A DNA stretch of 64,000 nt from Allium sativum (Eukaryota; Streptophyta; Magnoliopsida; Asparagales; Amaryllidaceae). Of this stretch, positions 22,076-35,480 are shown piece after piece; within the stretch, counting starts at the first letter, position 1, and every line of letters begins with the position of its first letter. The position numbers were made by a program, and so were the translations under genes. The notes under the pieces were generated by a model. It was not told where the DNA came from and made no database searches. It was given only the letters and a program-made list of their open reading frames with translations. Where the stretch lies: NCBI GenBank assembly GCA_030737875.1, contig CM060924.1:145632197-145696196 (forward strand), given 5' to 3'.

Positions 22076-22993
22076 ATTTGGGGAATTAGAAGAATCGGAT
22101 GAAAAGGGGGCAACACCTTTTATTATTTAATGGAACTGGAGAATAGGAATGAGCTGGCAAATAAAAAAAATGATGACCTATGGAGGGAAACGCGATAAAC
22201 ATAGAGCCAAAATTTTAAGCGGCGAAACTTTTAGTTTGGAGGGAAATTTTGAATTTGACTCTAATTTTCAATGTAGAGAAAAATTGTCATGTAAGAGCCA
22301 AAATACTGCTACTTAGATTGAAAGAGTACTAGTACATACAAACTACCTTAAATTTTGAATTTGATCCTAATTTTCAAAAAATTTGATAGAAGTAATAAAT
22401 ATTGAAAGTTAATTATGTACGTATTACCAATAATTAAAAAATTTAATAGTAAAAATTGGAAACCAATTCATATTTATTAGTTATTAATTTTTAAATATTA
22501 ATTATTAATAATAAATAGCAATTATTTATTTGTAAGGTTACTATTAAACATTGATTATTAATTATTCTTGAACAATAATGTTAAAAATAATTAATTATTA
22601 AATATTAAGTATAAAATATTAATTATTGTTAATATTTCTTACAAAACTTTGTAATTATTAATAAAGGATTATCAACAATTAAATATTAAATAGTACTTCT
22701 TAATTATTAGTGCATACAAATAACTATTGAATAATTGCATTAATTATTGAGCATTGAATAATAACCATTAATATTAATTATTAGTCGTATTTTTTCTTGC
22801 TATTTAATTATTAAGTATTATTACAAAAATAGTATCTACTACAACAGGTGGAAATGAACAGTTGTAATAGCCATTTATTACAATTAACAAAATAAAAGAG
22901 TTATTCAAAACTAGGTTATTACAACTTTCTGGGTAAAAAAGTTGTAAAAGACCTCTACTACAACTGTCACTTTGTGACAGTTATAAAATTAAA

Positions 22994-23021
22994 GTTGTAA
23001 TATGGTCAATTTGTTGTAGTG
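22994..23021 (-). repeat. CACTA right terminal inverted repeat
   Basis: The complement begins CACTACAACAAATTGA. It is followed by CCA, one copy of the imperfect 3-bp duplication. Confidence 0.93.
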
Positions 23022-23995
23022 CCAGATCAGGTTAGGAACCCCGAACCGACCCGGCTCGTGAACTAGGCATCACGACCCGAACCCCATCTCTGACTCGCTC
23101 GTGCTCCATGTACCACGAGACGTCGTTTGAGCCAAGAGGCCCGACCCGAACCGCTAGTCACGAACTGATGGGGAAGCATGACCTGGTGGAGGTGCACAAT
23201 CCGACTCGGCTCATCATATGTATCCACAAACCGATCTGAAGGAAGTGCCACGAATTGAACCGATGGAAACCCGATCCGAAGATCACGACTGACCCGAACC
23301 GGTGAGATGCCATGAACTGAACCGCGAGCAGTTGCCATACTCAAATTGAATGGAGACCGAACCGAACCAAAGAAGACCAAAACCCAATATGCAAAGGAAG
23401 TCCATGTGGGAAGTTATTACTCAGGATTTAGATGGGAACCAACAAGTTAACTTCATAAGTTGGGCTTTGCTACTGGATGTATGCAAAGGGGTTATCAATA
23501 TCTATAACTTTGGTTCACTATTTAGAGAGTTGGCATTGACTATGGACCAGTGCAGTGGGATCATAGGTTGTATGGAGTTGGACTCCATCAGGGCTCCAAA
23601 GGGCAAAGTGGTCATAGTGATAGTTGTATGGAGTGGGACTCCGTCATAGCCCCAATAGTTATGGTGATCAAAGTGGTGGATATCGTATGCTTTATGCACT
23701 GAGTGAGAGATGTGAGAACGATAGCTATGTTTGATGTATGCCATCACTATGACACGCACACTCCTATTTTTACACTATATGTTAGTGTTACCTTAGAGTA
23801 TTGTACATCTTGTTGTGTTAACTCTTTGGTTGCAGGTTCAGGTTCAGGTATGATTATTTATACATGTTATTGCTTTATTTAGCTACATAGATTTGCTATC
23901 GCTCATACCAGACTTTTTTCTGACCTAGAGTTTTATGTTTCTTCTTATTACTCTAGGTGCTCCTAAATGAGCAGACTAGAGACAGGTTAGGTGGT
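23022..23995 (+). repeat. Element D 5' LTR, piece 2
   Basis: Matches the 3' LTR from about 47433 to 48460. The 3' LTR has a second copy of an ~43-bp unit (ccgaaccgac, then gtgaactaggcatcacgac) at 47452-47539; here there is one. The last five bases, GTGGT at 23991-23995, are the left target duplication of solo LTR A. Confidence 0.9.
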
Positions 23996-25305
23996 TGTAA
24001 TGACCCGGATTTTTGACACGAATATTGAATTGATCGTGAGTATCGTATTTACAAATACGAGTTAAAATTCATATTTTTGATATTTCAAAACATTTCAAAG
24101 GATTTAAATGCATTTCTTTTACCTGTATAACAGCATTTATATACACATACATCACAGCATTTTATAAAAATCCATTTTCATGTAGATAGCATGGATTGAT
24201 AACATTTGATTTAGATTCATTTATTTTACATATATTTGAATAATAACACTATTTCATAGCAAGATTTAACATGCCATTTTATTCCACTTGTTTTGTTCAT
24301 TTTTTTTCAAAGGCTTTGGAAATTGAGTTTTTGAGAATATCTTGATTTAAAAACTTTTATCACTTGAATTAAAAATATGCTTTGTCAATTTCTTTTTAAG
24401 GGTTTTAAGTTCTTATCTTTATTTTAGCCAAATTCTTATTTTCAAAGCATGAAGCACTTGAAAATAAAACCTGTTAAAACCCATTCATTTGTCAAAGCAA
24501 GTTCAAATCCTTTGTGTTTACAAGAACATCCATATAAAACATAAAGGTGTTTTTTTTCTCTTTTGCAAGCAATGTGTTTCATGCATATATATAGATATTT
24601 GTGTATCATACATACACTAGAAATAAACTAGGATTTTACATCTACATATGTCACATGGCCAAAATCCTTTTTGATTTATTTTTTTCAGTTTTAAATCTTC
24701 CTTGGATTTTCTGAAATTGTCATTTTCATTTGCATGTTCAACTTGTCATGAACATGTGCTAAGGATCTATAATATCTTGTGTATTTAGACCCTTGAAACA
24801 CCTACACTAGTTGATCACTAAAACCATGATTTCCTAAAGATTTTCCTAGCAAAAAAACCCACATGGCCGAGAGTAAAAGTGAGCAGGGAATTTTAGATTT
24901 TGTTAAAACTTTGCAGGCAAGTAGAAGTTTACGTATCTCTTGTTAAATCAACCTTTTCATATGAGTAGGGTAAGCTAGAAAACCATGTGAAAAACTGAAC
25001 ACTTAAGGTACAAAAAAATCGTTGGTTACCAAGAAAAGATTGAGAAGAACAGGGGGTGTCATGTTGCATTTAAGAGGAGGATGCATAGAAAGGCAATGAA
25101 AAGAAAGGGGAGGGCATGTGCAGATGATTTCAGAGGAGCTTTGAGCTGAGATGAACCATGTGCTTTAGGATGTAGTACTGGGATATTGAGAGAGAAATAA
25201 GTTTTAAAATTACCATGCTTTTGTCACGTCAAATCTGAAAAATAGATTTCAGCTCTTTCAAAATCTGAAAATTTAATGCAACTATATTTAAGTATTTCTC
25301 TACAA

Positions 25306-25316
25306 CTATATAAAGG
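25306..25316 (+). promoter_or_regulatory. TATA box of LTR A
   Basis: CTATATAAAGG, 1.3 kb into the LTR, followed by an A/C-rich leader (acaacaacaaaag). This leaves about 4.3 kb of R/U5. Confidence 0.65.
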
Positions 25317-27006
25317 CCAAGCGTACCCTTCATTCTTGACAACAACAAAAGTTTCAAACTAAAATCAGTAGAAGGAAATCAAGTGAGCTCTTAAAGCAAG
25401 GTGAGTAAAATTTTCAACAAAATTCCTTACTGTTTTCTTTCTGTGTGAACTGGAAATGGATCTTGTGGTGTGGTGTGGTAATCGAGTTCTAGTGTTATGA
25501 ATTTTGTAGATTCCTGTTTGTTTTGATCTAAACACTTGATATTGTCACTTAAACCTTAAGTATCTATGGTTTAGGAAACTGGTTCATACTTTGTTTTGCT
25601 ATAACCTGTCCTTCCTGTTTGAAGTAGATATCATTCCAAAAGTGAATCTGTTAATTCATGTTAGGAATAGTAATTGGATGTTATTCTGTTTTTAAAACCA
25701 TTTCAGTAGTTTATATAAGCTTAGAAAGTAACTAAAGCACCTTGGAAATACACTGTATATTCAAAACAGCAAAACACAATATGATCAAAACTACTCTCTG
25801 TTTGATCAAAATTTCAAACCCCGTATTATACAAAACTAATTACATGAATAAAATACTGGTAGGAAATGAGGATTTTTAAAAGAAATTTCATGATTTTTAA
25901 TACCATAGATATTGAGAATTTCGGAGATGATCAGAATTGGGGAAAAACCCAAATTCCGACCATCTAGGTCATGGGAGGCCAAGGGGTTCAGGGTGGAGCA
26001 TCATATGAGATCAAGGATGTAAGGAAAAATGCTAAATTATTTTTCTAATAAATAGAGTAAGAGGAATTGAGCAAAATAGGTATTTTGGCTGTTATTGGGT
26101 TCATGGGTTTAGGTGGTGTCGTATGGTGGCCCCACTTGATCGAGGGGGCTAGGGACAAGGGAAGAAGCGCGTATGGGATCGGAGAAGAGGGTAGAAGTGG
26201 CGCAAGCATCCCCGGTGGTCGGAGGTGATGGGTTGAGCTGGGTTTTTGGATGAACTGCTTAAGGGTGTTTTCGGGTTTGAAATGGTGAAGGGTTGAATTT
26301 GAGGAGGAAGACTTGGTGGATGGCTCCGGTGGGTGATCGATGATCTGAGGTGATGTTCAGGTTCGTGGGAGGCGGCGCGATGATCACCGGAGGCTCGGAG
26401 AAGCTGTGCACGTGCACAGGACTGAGAAGAGGATGTTGAAGGAGACACTATGATTTAGTGGGTGATTAGGCAAAAATCACGACAGCAAATCAATGTGGTA
26501 CTTTGGGTTTTGAGTGGCTTGGTACTTATGAAATCCGCATAGAAAAGGGATGATCATGGCCAGAAACCATGGTAACTGATGTGGTACTTTAGACCTGGTG
26601 CTTCAGTTTTGAATGAAATTTTAAAAACTTTAGTTTTAAACTAGGAATTCAACTTTAAATAAATTATAATTTAAAGTATAAGAAGAACTAATATAATAAA
26701 AATAACAGTTATTTCAAACGGCCAAGTAAAGGAAGTAAGTCAGGTGAAGAGAACCGGATACCATGTCGTCAGGAGTTCGGATGGAACACAGAAGTGTAAA
26801 TAAATTATTAAATTATAAATCCAGTTTATAATTCGAATTAAAATTTATTTCAAATGAAATAATTAGATTTCAAAATGAAGGTGAAAATGTGTGTAAAACC
26901 AGGGAAATTGCCGTATAAACTGTAATTTGAATTTCCTGTCGAGGAGAGAAAAACAAATGATTTTACGCCATTCTGTATCTTGTAAAATGAAGACTGTATT
27001 TTTATC

Positions 27007-27040
27007 TATACATATATATATATATATATATATGTATATA
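27007..27040. repeat. (TA)n microsatellite in LTR A
   Basis: About 34 bp of alternating TA with one ATGTA interruption. Confidence 0.9.
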
Positions 27041-28639
27041 GAATTTTTATTAACAAATAGAAAAGTGAATCAGGATCGAGCAAGATTTTGACGACATTTG
27101 AAAATAAAGTGCAGAACTATAAATGTAATTATAAACTTTGATCATGATTTAATTTTGAAATGATTTTCTAAATAAAAATATTTATAGCTCAAAGTCGACA
27201 AGAATTGTCTGCTGAAACTAATGTTTTCCGATACAAAGAAACCGGTCATGCACCGTTCTGTACCTTCTTAGATAAGAACTGTACTTTAATCAGGATCTGA
27301 TGAAATCTTGTCAAGAAATACAGAAGTGATTATAAATGTAGTTTATAATTGGAAATTTGAATTTATTCGAATTAAAATAATATTTGGTTTAAATGAGTAA
27401 AATAAGAATATTTTATTTAATCTGAAACGGTTAGTTTAAACTGATGGCCAAAATTTCCTGTCACGATATAACAGGTTATATGTATACTGTTTTGTGTTGT
27501 ATAAAATAAGAACGGTGTTTGAAATCATGAGTAGAGAAATTTAAAAAGAATTTTATTTAAATCTCTGTATAGAAAGAAGAAGGGAATCAGGAATAACGTT
27601 GTGTTGTCGAGATATGAATTTAAAGTACAGAGGCTAAAATCTAATTTAGACTTATATTTAGAATTTGAAAGGGTTTCAAATAAAAAGATCCAAACCTTAA
27701 AGTCAACAAAAAGGAAGCTGATCACGTATTGAAGATCAGATATGATTTGACAGGAGGCGAGAAGTTAGCACAGAAATGTAATTATAAACTTGGTTTATAA
27801 TTTAGATTAGAATTTATCTTCTAATGAAAATATTTAAAACTGTGAAGTCAAAGAAAGGACAAACCATATTCTTACACTAGAAGTGTCTGCTAATTGGATT
27901 TCCTGATATAAGAAAATGGTTATATATATTGTTCGGCATTGGATAAGAGCTGTATTTTTCTTATTCATGTCAGATAAATTAAAAAGAAGATTTATTTCTG
28001 TTACGAAATAGATCAAGAGTGAAGGGATATTTAACGAGAGGTATTCAAAGTGTAAGAACTGTAAAAAAAAAGGAAATTTATAAATCATAAATTTATAAAT
28101 TCAGTTATGGATATTCAGATCCAGAGGTGATTTTGAGAAATGATTTTCTCAAGAAAAATGTACCTATTCATTTTTAGAGTTGACAAACAAAATAGGAAGA
28201 AAAGCCGTGTGCGACGCACGTAGTAAAATTGGCTGTTTTGAAAAGAGGATCAAAATGCCAGATATGGGCAAGATGATCGTATGCTGTTTGATTTGACTGT
28301 AATTATCTATGTATTATAGTCGTGATAGATTAATATTTTAAAAAGGAAAATGTTCGTTAATCATTTCAAAGAGACCGGAATAACACTCCACTTTGATTTG
28401 ATTATACGTTGCACGTCAGAGATTATCGAAGATAATAGAAGACGGCGATGTGCAAGGGCTATTTTTAAATAGTGCCTTCGGTTTGTCCAATCCTAGGACA
28501 ACTTGTATGGACGAATGTCTGACAAAGTAATTCTAACTGGTCACGTACGTTGATCGCTCCAAACGTATTTATATGGTGGCAGAGAAATTCGTTTCTTTAT
28601 GCTTTATACCTATAATTTATTTTTGGGAAAGTCAATTAG

Positions 28640-29050
28640 TGATCGGGAAGTTTTGACGATGTGGCATTCAAAGAAATAAGCTGTGATGATGAAAGACAAG
28701 TCTAGCCTCAAGCCTCGCACCCAGGAAATGACAAAAAGCGGGCAGGCAGCATGGCTATGTGGGTCGCTCCCATTAGGGTGTATTGTCACCATCTAGAGAA
28801 TATTCGTATTTGTTACTTCTTTCATTTCTGTATCTCCCGGGAAACTACGGTGGTCATGACAAAAAGCCGTAAGGTGGCAATATATTCGATACACTCAAGA
28901 GAAATGAGTGGTCGGTCATGTGTGGGCCGGGTTGCAAGATGTTCTTGTTGAACCTAGTGTATTCGTCTCTAGAGATACACGATCGGAAGGTGGTTCCATA
29001 CCTTGTCATAGTTGGAAATCCAATTTCCATAAGCGCCAAGCGATTTGTAT
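28640..29050 (+). other. Conserved structured block of LTR A
   Basis: Shares blocks with B (30660-31080, minus) and C (62490-62900): tgtggcattcaaag, aggaaatgaca, catggct and ctctagag. Two local stems are CACTCA/TGAGTG at 28892-28910 and GTGTAT/ATACAC at 28957-28980. It lies in the presumed R/U5. Confidence 0.6.
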
Positions 29051-29646
29051 TTGTATACTATATAGGAGAATGTGAGATGCAAGCATTCTTCTAGATTCTA
29101 AATTATTTGTGGAAGACTTTTATGATAACATCTGATTTCAAGTATACAAAGTGTTTTGATCTCATAAGGTAAAAACCCGTTCCGTATTTACGGTGTGGTC
29201 TTATGAGATATTTTTATTTCTTTACCCTGTTTTAAACTGTTTACTCATACCAGTCCCCTGACTGACCCGGAGTTTATTTTTCTGTGTTTTCCCTTAAACT
29301 CTTGGGTATTCATAACGCTTGTTATGAATAGACAAGTGAATCAGGATTTGATGAAACCTATGAAGCTGGATGAAGATCTTTCTGTGTGCTGGTCCACCTA
29401 TCTGCTGTATAATTCTGCAGCTGGGATCTTAATGACATGTATAATTAATGATGTACTATGAATGGGTTGTATCACCAGATATATGATGCTCTGATGTAAA
29501 TCTGTACCGCTGTGTAACATTATAAAGTATTATTTTTGTGAAAAATTCCGCTGTGAGATTCTGATGTTTCTGTGTTTTTATCTCCTATCTATTCTTTTCT
29601 TATTAATGGCACGACTTCCGATGTGTTCGAAAGTTGGGTCGTTACA

Positions 29647-29989
29647 GTGGTTATGCACGAGTTGCTGTCCGGAGACGAGCACGTGGCTTCCACGTACTAT
29701 TTACATATATTCTCCCTGTGTTGTTGCTGGTCATTACTTTGGGCATTAGTAGTGTACCTTTTCTATTTTGCTTTAGAGACAACATTTTGAAGTTGTAATA
29801 ATAGTTTGGATCATAAGCTATACTTTGGATTTCGCTGCTATGATGGTTTAGTTTTCAACTTATACACTGTCTCACTTATTTTATGTCAAGTTATGTTATT
29901 ATTATATTTTAGTCCATGCGCTGTGAGATATACTACAGGATCTTTGGTGATTCATAGCTTCAAACCCTTTTTATTTTGACGACCGTTCC
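29647..29989 (+). repeat. Element D 5' LTR, piece 3
   Basis: Begins with the right GTGGT copy of LTR A and then ttatgcacgagttgctgtcc, matching the 3' LTR from about 48462 to 48799. Ends with GTTCC (29985-29989), the left target duplication of element B. Confidence 0.9.
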
Positions 29990-30659
29990 TGTAACGTCTA
30001 GGATTTTCGACCCAGAAAATCAACATAAAAACACACTGTTGACTATTCAAGCATCGAAAACACCAGGACATTAATAGAAGAATTTAGAGGGTGAGAAAGA
30101 AAAGATAGAACTAATAGAATAGAAGAAGAAGAAGATCACAACTGAACAGAATCAGAGTAACACGAAACTCGCAGCGGAACAAAATAAGATGTATTATATA
30201 ACATAACTTTGAATACAAAACTGTATTGTATATACATACCATTATCAGAGTACAATACATCATATCACAGCGGAAATAACTCTACATAACTAATGGTGAA
30301 GCTTCCTGCTTTTGAGCTCCTCCAAGTGAATCAGCAAAGCCTGAAACACTTGACTGCCCGTACAAATTTGGGCACCCAAGAGTTTAGGGAAAACAAACAA
30401 AATAAACTCTGGGTCAGTCATGGGACTGGTGTGAGTAAATTCCAACCATACTGTTTTACTTTGAAAATCCTTTTCAAAACAAGAAGATAATAGTAAGACC
30501 AGCCCACACATAAACATGGACGGTTTTTACCTTACTATAACCCAACATATTTTTATATCAAACTTCAGTGATATTATGATAATGTCTACTCAATTAAATA
30601 ATCAAGTAGCAGAACGCTTGCATCTCACGTTCCACATATATATAGTATAAAATCATAAA

Positions 30660-31080
30660 CCGCAGGGCGCTTATCGGAGAATGGATTCCAACAGACAAGG
30701 TATGGGAGCACCTTCTTAATAGTGTACTCTAGAGGGGATACACTCAGGGTTCAACAAGAGCGTCTTGCAACCCGGCCACACAAGACCGCTCACTCATTTA
30801 GCTTGAGTGTCGCGAATATATTGCCACCACGGTTGTAGGCCATCCAACCGTCATCCGAAGATACAGAATCGAAAAGAAGTATAAATATGAATTTTCTCTA
30901 GATCGGTGACAATACACCCTGCTTGGGTATGACCCAACTAGCCATGCTGCCTAGCCCAACTTTTGTTACTTCCTGGTTGTGAGGCTAGAGGCTACGTCTA
31001 TCTTCAGAACATCTGACCACCATTCACTTTGAATGTCACATCGTCAAATCCGTAATCACACATTGATTACACAAATGCAC
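30660..31080 (-). other. Conserved structured block, B 3' LTR
   Basis: Minus-sense counterpart of the block in A and C. Stems are CACTCA/TGAGTG at 30791-30809, AGTGTA/TACACT at 30721-30744, and TTGGGT/ACCCAA near 30925-30945. Repeated at about 37690-38110 in the 5' LTR. Confidence 0.6.
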
Positions 31081-32405
31081 ACTGGGTGTAGAATAGAGAG
31101 AAGTTACCTTCTCCCCACCAACTTGGTATATTCGTAAAATCAACGGCATGACCGTTGGAAATACTCTGCCAGACACTCGTCCATACAAGTTGTCCTGGGA
31201 CTGGACAAACAAAAATACCATTCTAAAACTGGACGACCATTGCGTTTAACTCCGTCTTCAATTATCTTCAGCATATCTAATTCGCAGTGCTTATGTCTAT
31301 ACGGAGTGGTTTTCAGATAACATATCCAACCGGTCTCTCCGTATTGACAACGATGGTCAAAACACTTCGATAGTTGGTTATGTAACCATCGGAGTAAAAA
31401 CAAACATCCATTCTAATGTATAACTAAACACCACACAACCAAGGGCACTTTTATTTGACATTCGTTTTATTTTTCGAATTCCCATATCTTACCAGAAATT
31501 TCTCAAATCCCGTTTTAGCCTTTTCATACTTCTTGGAAAACATTTCCAGTTATTATAAACTCTTATTCTTTCATGTTCCAGAAACATACGTTATTAACGT
31601 TCGAAACATTTTCATTCTTTTCACATTCCTTGGTTTCTACACTTGGATCGTATACCCTATCTTCTTTGGAAAATATTTCCAATTTCATTATAAGTATTTT
31701 AATCGGCCAACCGTTTACTTTTAAAACATAATTCACTTTAAAATGTGAATACCATTCCTGTTATAGAAATCTGAATACCTTTATCAATTTACTCTTTATT
31801 CAAGTAATACTTATCTCGTTTACCGAAACCTCTTTCATACTTTATATTCCCAATCCACTTTATAAACTCTGTTTTCTAAGACAACTTCTTATCAAATCGA
31901 TATCAAGTTTATAACTAAATACTGACTCCTATCCTATCAACATTTATTTGTTTAAACTAAATGTTAATTATTCTATCAGATTATAATCCCTAAAAATAGT
32001 TTACTTTTAATACATTCGACATCGTCGAATTCTAGTTCCAAATCCTAACGGTTTAATTCTAATCACATTTCGAACATCGAAATGCTGGCATCAATTTCTA
32101 ATACGATTCCCCAATTCTTTTTCTAAACTCTTTCTTATATTTCTTTGAACAAACGTCGTTACTTATTACTCTAGAATAAGTGGGTTTCAAACCAAACTGT
32201 TACATTTCCTAGGAAGTGCTGCTATATATAAAAGTCACGCTTAAGTCAAATTAACAGCAGTTAATTTGTCGCTATAGTTCTAAACTTGTCATACGCTGTA
32301 ATATTCTCCTTATAACTAATTACAGTCACACTTACCTTATCAACAGCGTTATTTTATTGCTATAGTTCTACGACTTGCATACGCCGCCATATTCCTTTTA
32401 TATTA

Positions 32406-32540
32406 ATCTTGACATCTATTTCCGTTACAAAAATCTTGACATCTCTTTCCGTTACAAAAATCTTGACATCTCTTTCTGTTACAAAAATCTTGACATCTCT
32501 TTCTGTTACAAAAATCTTGACATCTCTTTCCGTTACAAAC
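32406..32540. repeat. 27-bp tandem repeat, five units
   Basis: Unit atcttgacatctctttccgt followed by tacaaaa, five times without gaps. Because 27 is a multiple of three it stays open in several frames and gives VTERDVKIF repeats on the minus strand. That is not evidence for a protein. The same array is at 39433-39567. Confidence 0.95.
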
Positions 32541-34346
32541 TGATATCGTTCCTCGGTAATAGCGAAGCCGTTCAAGTTGGGGTATTTTATTTACCTCTCA
32601 GACCTTGATCGACAACGTTCTTACCTTAGAACCGATACAAGTCTGTATTCAAATTCCTTATTACTTAATATATTTATTAAATCGTATTTCCTTGTTGTAT
32701 TTTGGAATATGGTTTTACAACACCATATTCTTACTTTGGAATCTCTGTGGTTTATGAATATTTAATTTAAACATTAACTCTTTGCTTTCTCCATTTCCCA
32801 GTTCTTATCTATAACTTCTTAAATGGTAATTAACTCTCATTAATTTCGATAAACTTATTTCTAACCTGTTTTCATTAGATTAATTAAAGACCAATTAATC
32901 TAAAAATCATGTTCCCAAATAATAGTTGATTAAATCAACTTATTTACATCAGTAAATTCGTTAACTGATTTTAATTACTTCTTAACATTAGATTAATCTA
33001 ATTAATCTAATGATATCTCTAAATTATTTATCTTAAATATAATTATCCAAATATTTAATCGTCGGATAGTTTTTACTTTATACTTGTTTAAATATCAACA
33101 ATCGCTTTTATTGCTTTATAAAAACGAACTCTAAAATACTGGTTTATAATAGAACTTCTATTATAATTTAAAACTTCACTTTAATTATAAAAATATAATT
33201 TCTATAATTAACTTCATTAATTTGCCTGACGGTAAATCGGTTTCTTAACAAAACGATGGTTTTACGGTCGACTGTTAACATTTTCTAAATCGATATCGTT
33301 TATTTATTTAATCTAAACAAATGTTGAATTTTCGTTCAACATCAATATTCACACCGGGTTTTAAATATAATTCGGGTTCAAACAGTGCATACAAAACAAA
33401 CAGTATATATAAATATCGAGGAATCCGGTCGGATTCCTCTAACCGGTTTCCGCCTCCACAGATGTCAGTCAACACCATTTACACTAACTCTATACTAGGG
33501 GATATTCTAATTGATGAAATCAGTGTCCAACCGATGATGTATACATATGCAACGATATAAAATATTTAACCAATTTAATTGAAATCTACCTAATCGACCA
33601 TCATACAGCATTCAAACAACATTTAAAATATAATTAAAATATTTTAAATAGATCAGAGTGAGTGATTTTACTCACCTTGTTTCGATCCGACGATTCACGC
33701 TTTCATCTCCACAGTCCCTAATACATCCTCCACTAGCTTAATTCGAATGAAACTGCCACCATAAACAAAAGCAAGCATACCTGACGAACCTCGGATCTCC
33801 ACCTCAAAGCATGCCGACACCGTCTACCTCCACTCCTCGTTCATGGCACCAAACTCAGATCCATACTACATTGCCACGTCCACTGTTATTTCCGCACATC
33901 ACAATCCCCATGCAACTTTGTATACTCTCTTTTTCCCTTCACACCTTGTTTTGATCTTCCTCTCCACACCCTTTCGTTTTTCTTCTTCACTTTGAAATGA
34001 ACTTGCGCATCAGGAGTCCACACGCCTTTTCCTTCCACGCAAGTCATATTCCACAAGCCATGCAAGAAAACGTGAATGCCTCCCCTAACAACATACACGT
34101 GAACCCTCTGACATACTCCTGCTCGTCTTCCTACTGCGCTTCGAACCCCCAAGATCTGAACTCCCCTCGTCAACAAAAACTCCTGCAAAACACTGGAACC
34201 CGCACGCCTGTTGAAGCCTAAACGAGGTTGAAAAGAAACCTGCCGTGGATCCCTTTATGTATATATGGTGGATTATAGAATTTTATTAAGTGGAAGAGCA
34301 AAACATGACGGCTAGGTTTTGTTTCCGAAAAATGGACGGGAAGCTG

Positions 34347-34357
34347 TATTTATAATA
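34347..34357 (-). promoter_or_regulatory. TATA box of the B 3' LTR
   Basis: Minus strand ATTATAAATAC. Upstream of it lies the 1.1-kb U3. Confidence 0.6.
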
Positions 34358-35462
34358 TGAGATTTCTTAACCTTTAAGTGTTGTACAGTAGTCTACACAC
34401 GTTATAGGCTAATAGGAGCATGGTCTTGTTGGCTTAAATGGAACGCAGTAGGTTAGATTAGGGTAGAAGGTAGTGTGTATGGGAATGGTCTCATTAAACT
34501 TGATACAGACTTCATGAAAGGGACAGGGCATAGAATTAATATTTATGAAGATGAAGTGTGGACTAATTTACTAGCACGGTGTATATTGGTCCGGGAAATC
34601 TGAAGTTTATGAGAGTTTCTGTTTTAAAGACTTCATCAAAGGATTTCCTCTGAATAACAGAAGACACAAAATGTCGAGACCAAAGTTGAAATTGGACAAA
34701 GTCCATCTTCAGTTAACATTTCCTGTTCCAAGATGTATTGTACACGCCTTATATATTTGAGGTCAACGACAATATTCAGCTTGCGGCTATAAGTTTGGTT
34801 AGCTTTCAAAATGGAGTTTTAAAGTACACAATTTCATTCATGATTTTCGGACTGCTATGGACAGAAGTAAGAGTACAGTCGTGCTCAACGAGGTGTCACG
34901 ATCCCAAAAATATAATAATACCGGTAGATTGACTCATATTTTGAAAATCCCGAAATACCGATACAGGGAATACAATACTCCAAATAAAAAGTTGCATATT
35001 TAATTTATTAAAAATTACAGTAAAACTCTAAAAATTAAATTATTGCTGCGCCTCAAAAGAACCATGTCCAAATTCGAATCTGATATCAAGTTATTTCAAA
35101 TAAACTGTTACGGTCGATATACGATTTCATAGCGACTTTCTGAATATTTGATTTGGACATATCTTGCAGTCTGTACACGAAATCTCCATTTTCCACTTCT
35201 GTTGGAAAGATATAGTTCAACAGATTCCAACGTTTCTCGTTTCGAAGAAATCCGATTCAAAACGAGTTCGGTACACTCAGTTGAAGTTCAGAACGTTAAT
35301 TTACAAACTGCTGCGATATTGCGGGATCGATTATATTTAATATATATTTTTATACGTTCAACTCCGTTCTAATTAATATATAAATCCATTTATATTACGA
35401 ATTAAATATTTAAACTGTTTTAAATATTCAAATACAAACCGACGAAAATGCGGGACGTTACA

Positions 35463-35480
35463 GACCTTCCCCCTTAAAAT
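35463..35480 (-). promoter_or_regulatory. Polypurine tract of element B
   Basis: Minus strand taagggggaaggtc directly adjoins the 3' LTR start. Confidence 0.88.

Larger units (their letters stand above)
19739..23021. mobile_element. Non-autonomous CACTA (En/Spm-type) transposon, 3.28 kb
   Basis: The ends are 28-bp terminal inverted repeats beginning CACTACAACAAATTGA, with one mismatch. Subterminal regions (19800-20080 and 22830-23000) are packed with short ttacaac/gttgtaa motifs in both orientations, as expected for transposase binding. The flanking 3-bp target duplication is CCG/CCA, imperfect; the uninterrupted 3' LTR has GCA at this place. No transposase domain is visible, so it would have needed a partner. 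22320-22830 is a TAATTATTAA-rich tract. The frames at 20251-20619 and 19628-19882 have no recognisable domain. Confidence 0.85.
23996..29646 (+). mobile_element. Solo LTR A, 5.65 kb
   Basis: Starts tgtaatgacccgg, ends ggtcgttaca, and is flanked by GTGGT at 23991-23995 and 29647-29651. There is no internal primer site, polypurine tract or second LTR, so it is a solo LTR left by recombination between two LTRs. It is a diverged relative of B's LTR in the opposite orientation and of C in the same orientation. A TATA box lies at 25306-25316. A G+C-rich stretch at 26130-26430 gives an open frame (26149-26448, minus) of Ser/Pro/His-rich sequence without a domain. The rest is A+T-rich and non-coding. 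Confidence 0.9.
29990..35462 (-). repeat. 3' LTR of element B (5473 bp)
   Basis: Plus strand starts tgtaacgtctaggattttcg and ends gcgggacgttaca. The minus-sense U3 is about 1.1 kb, then a TATA box at 34347-34357. Contains a 27-bp tandem array at 32406-32540. All open frames in it are short, lack domains and are duplicated in the other LTR. Confidence 0.95.

Noticed and set aside
26149..26448. Ser/Pro/His-rich minus-strand frame in LTR A
   Set aside because: Open mainly because of local G+C content. It runs antisense to the LTR and has no counterpart in B or C.
31140..31403. 87-residue minus-strand frame, Cys-containing, duplicated at 38167-38430
   Set aside because: Sense to element B and duplicated, but it lies within the R/U5 structured region. 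The equivalents in A and C are not open, so selection for a protein is not supported.
32360..32608. Open frames with VTERDVKIF repeats, possible repeat protein; also considered as a CRISPR-like array
   Set aside because: They come from a gap-free 27-bp tandem repeat inside an LTR and exist on both strands. There are no spacers, no start context and an identical copy in the other LTR.
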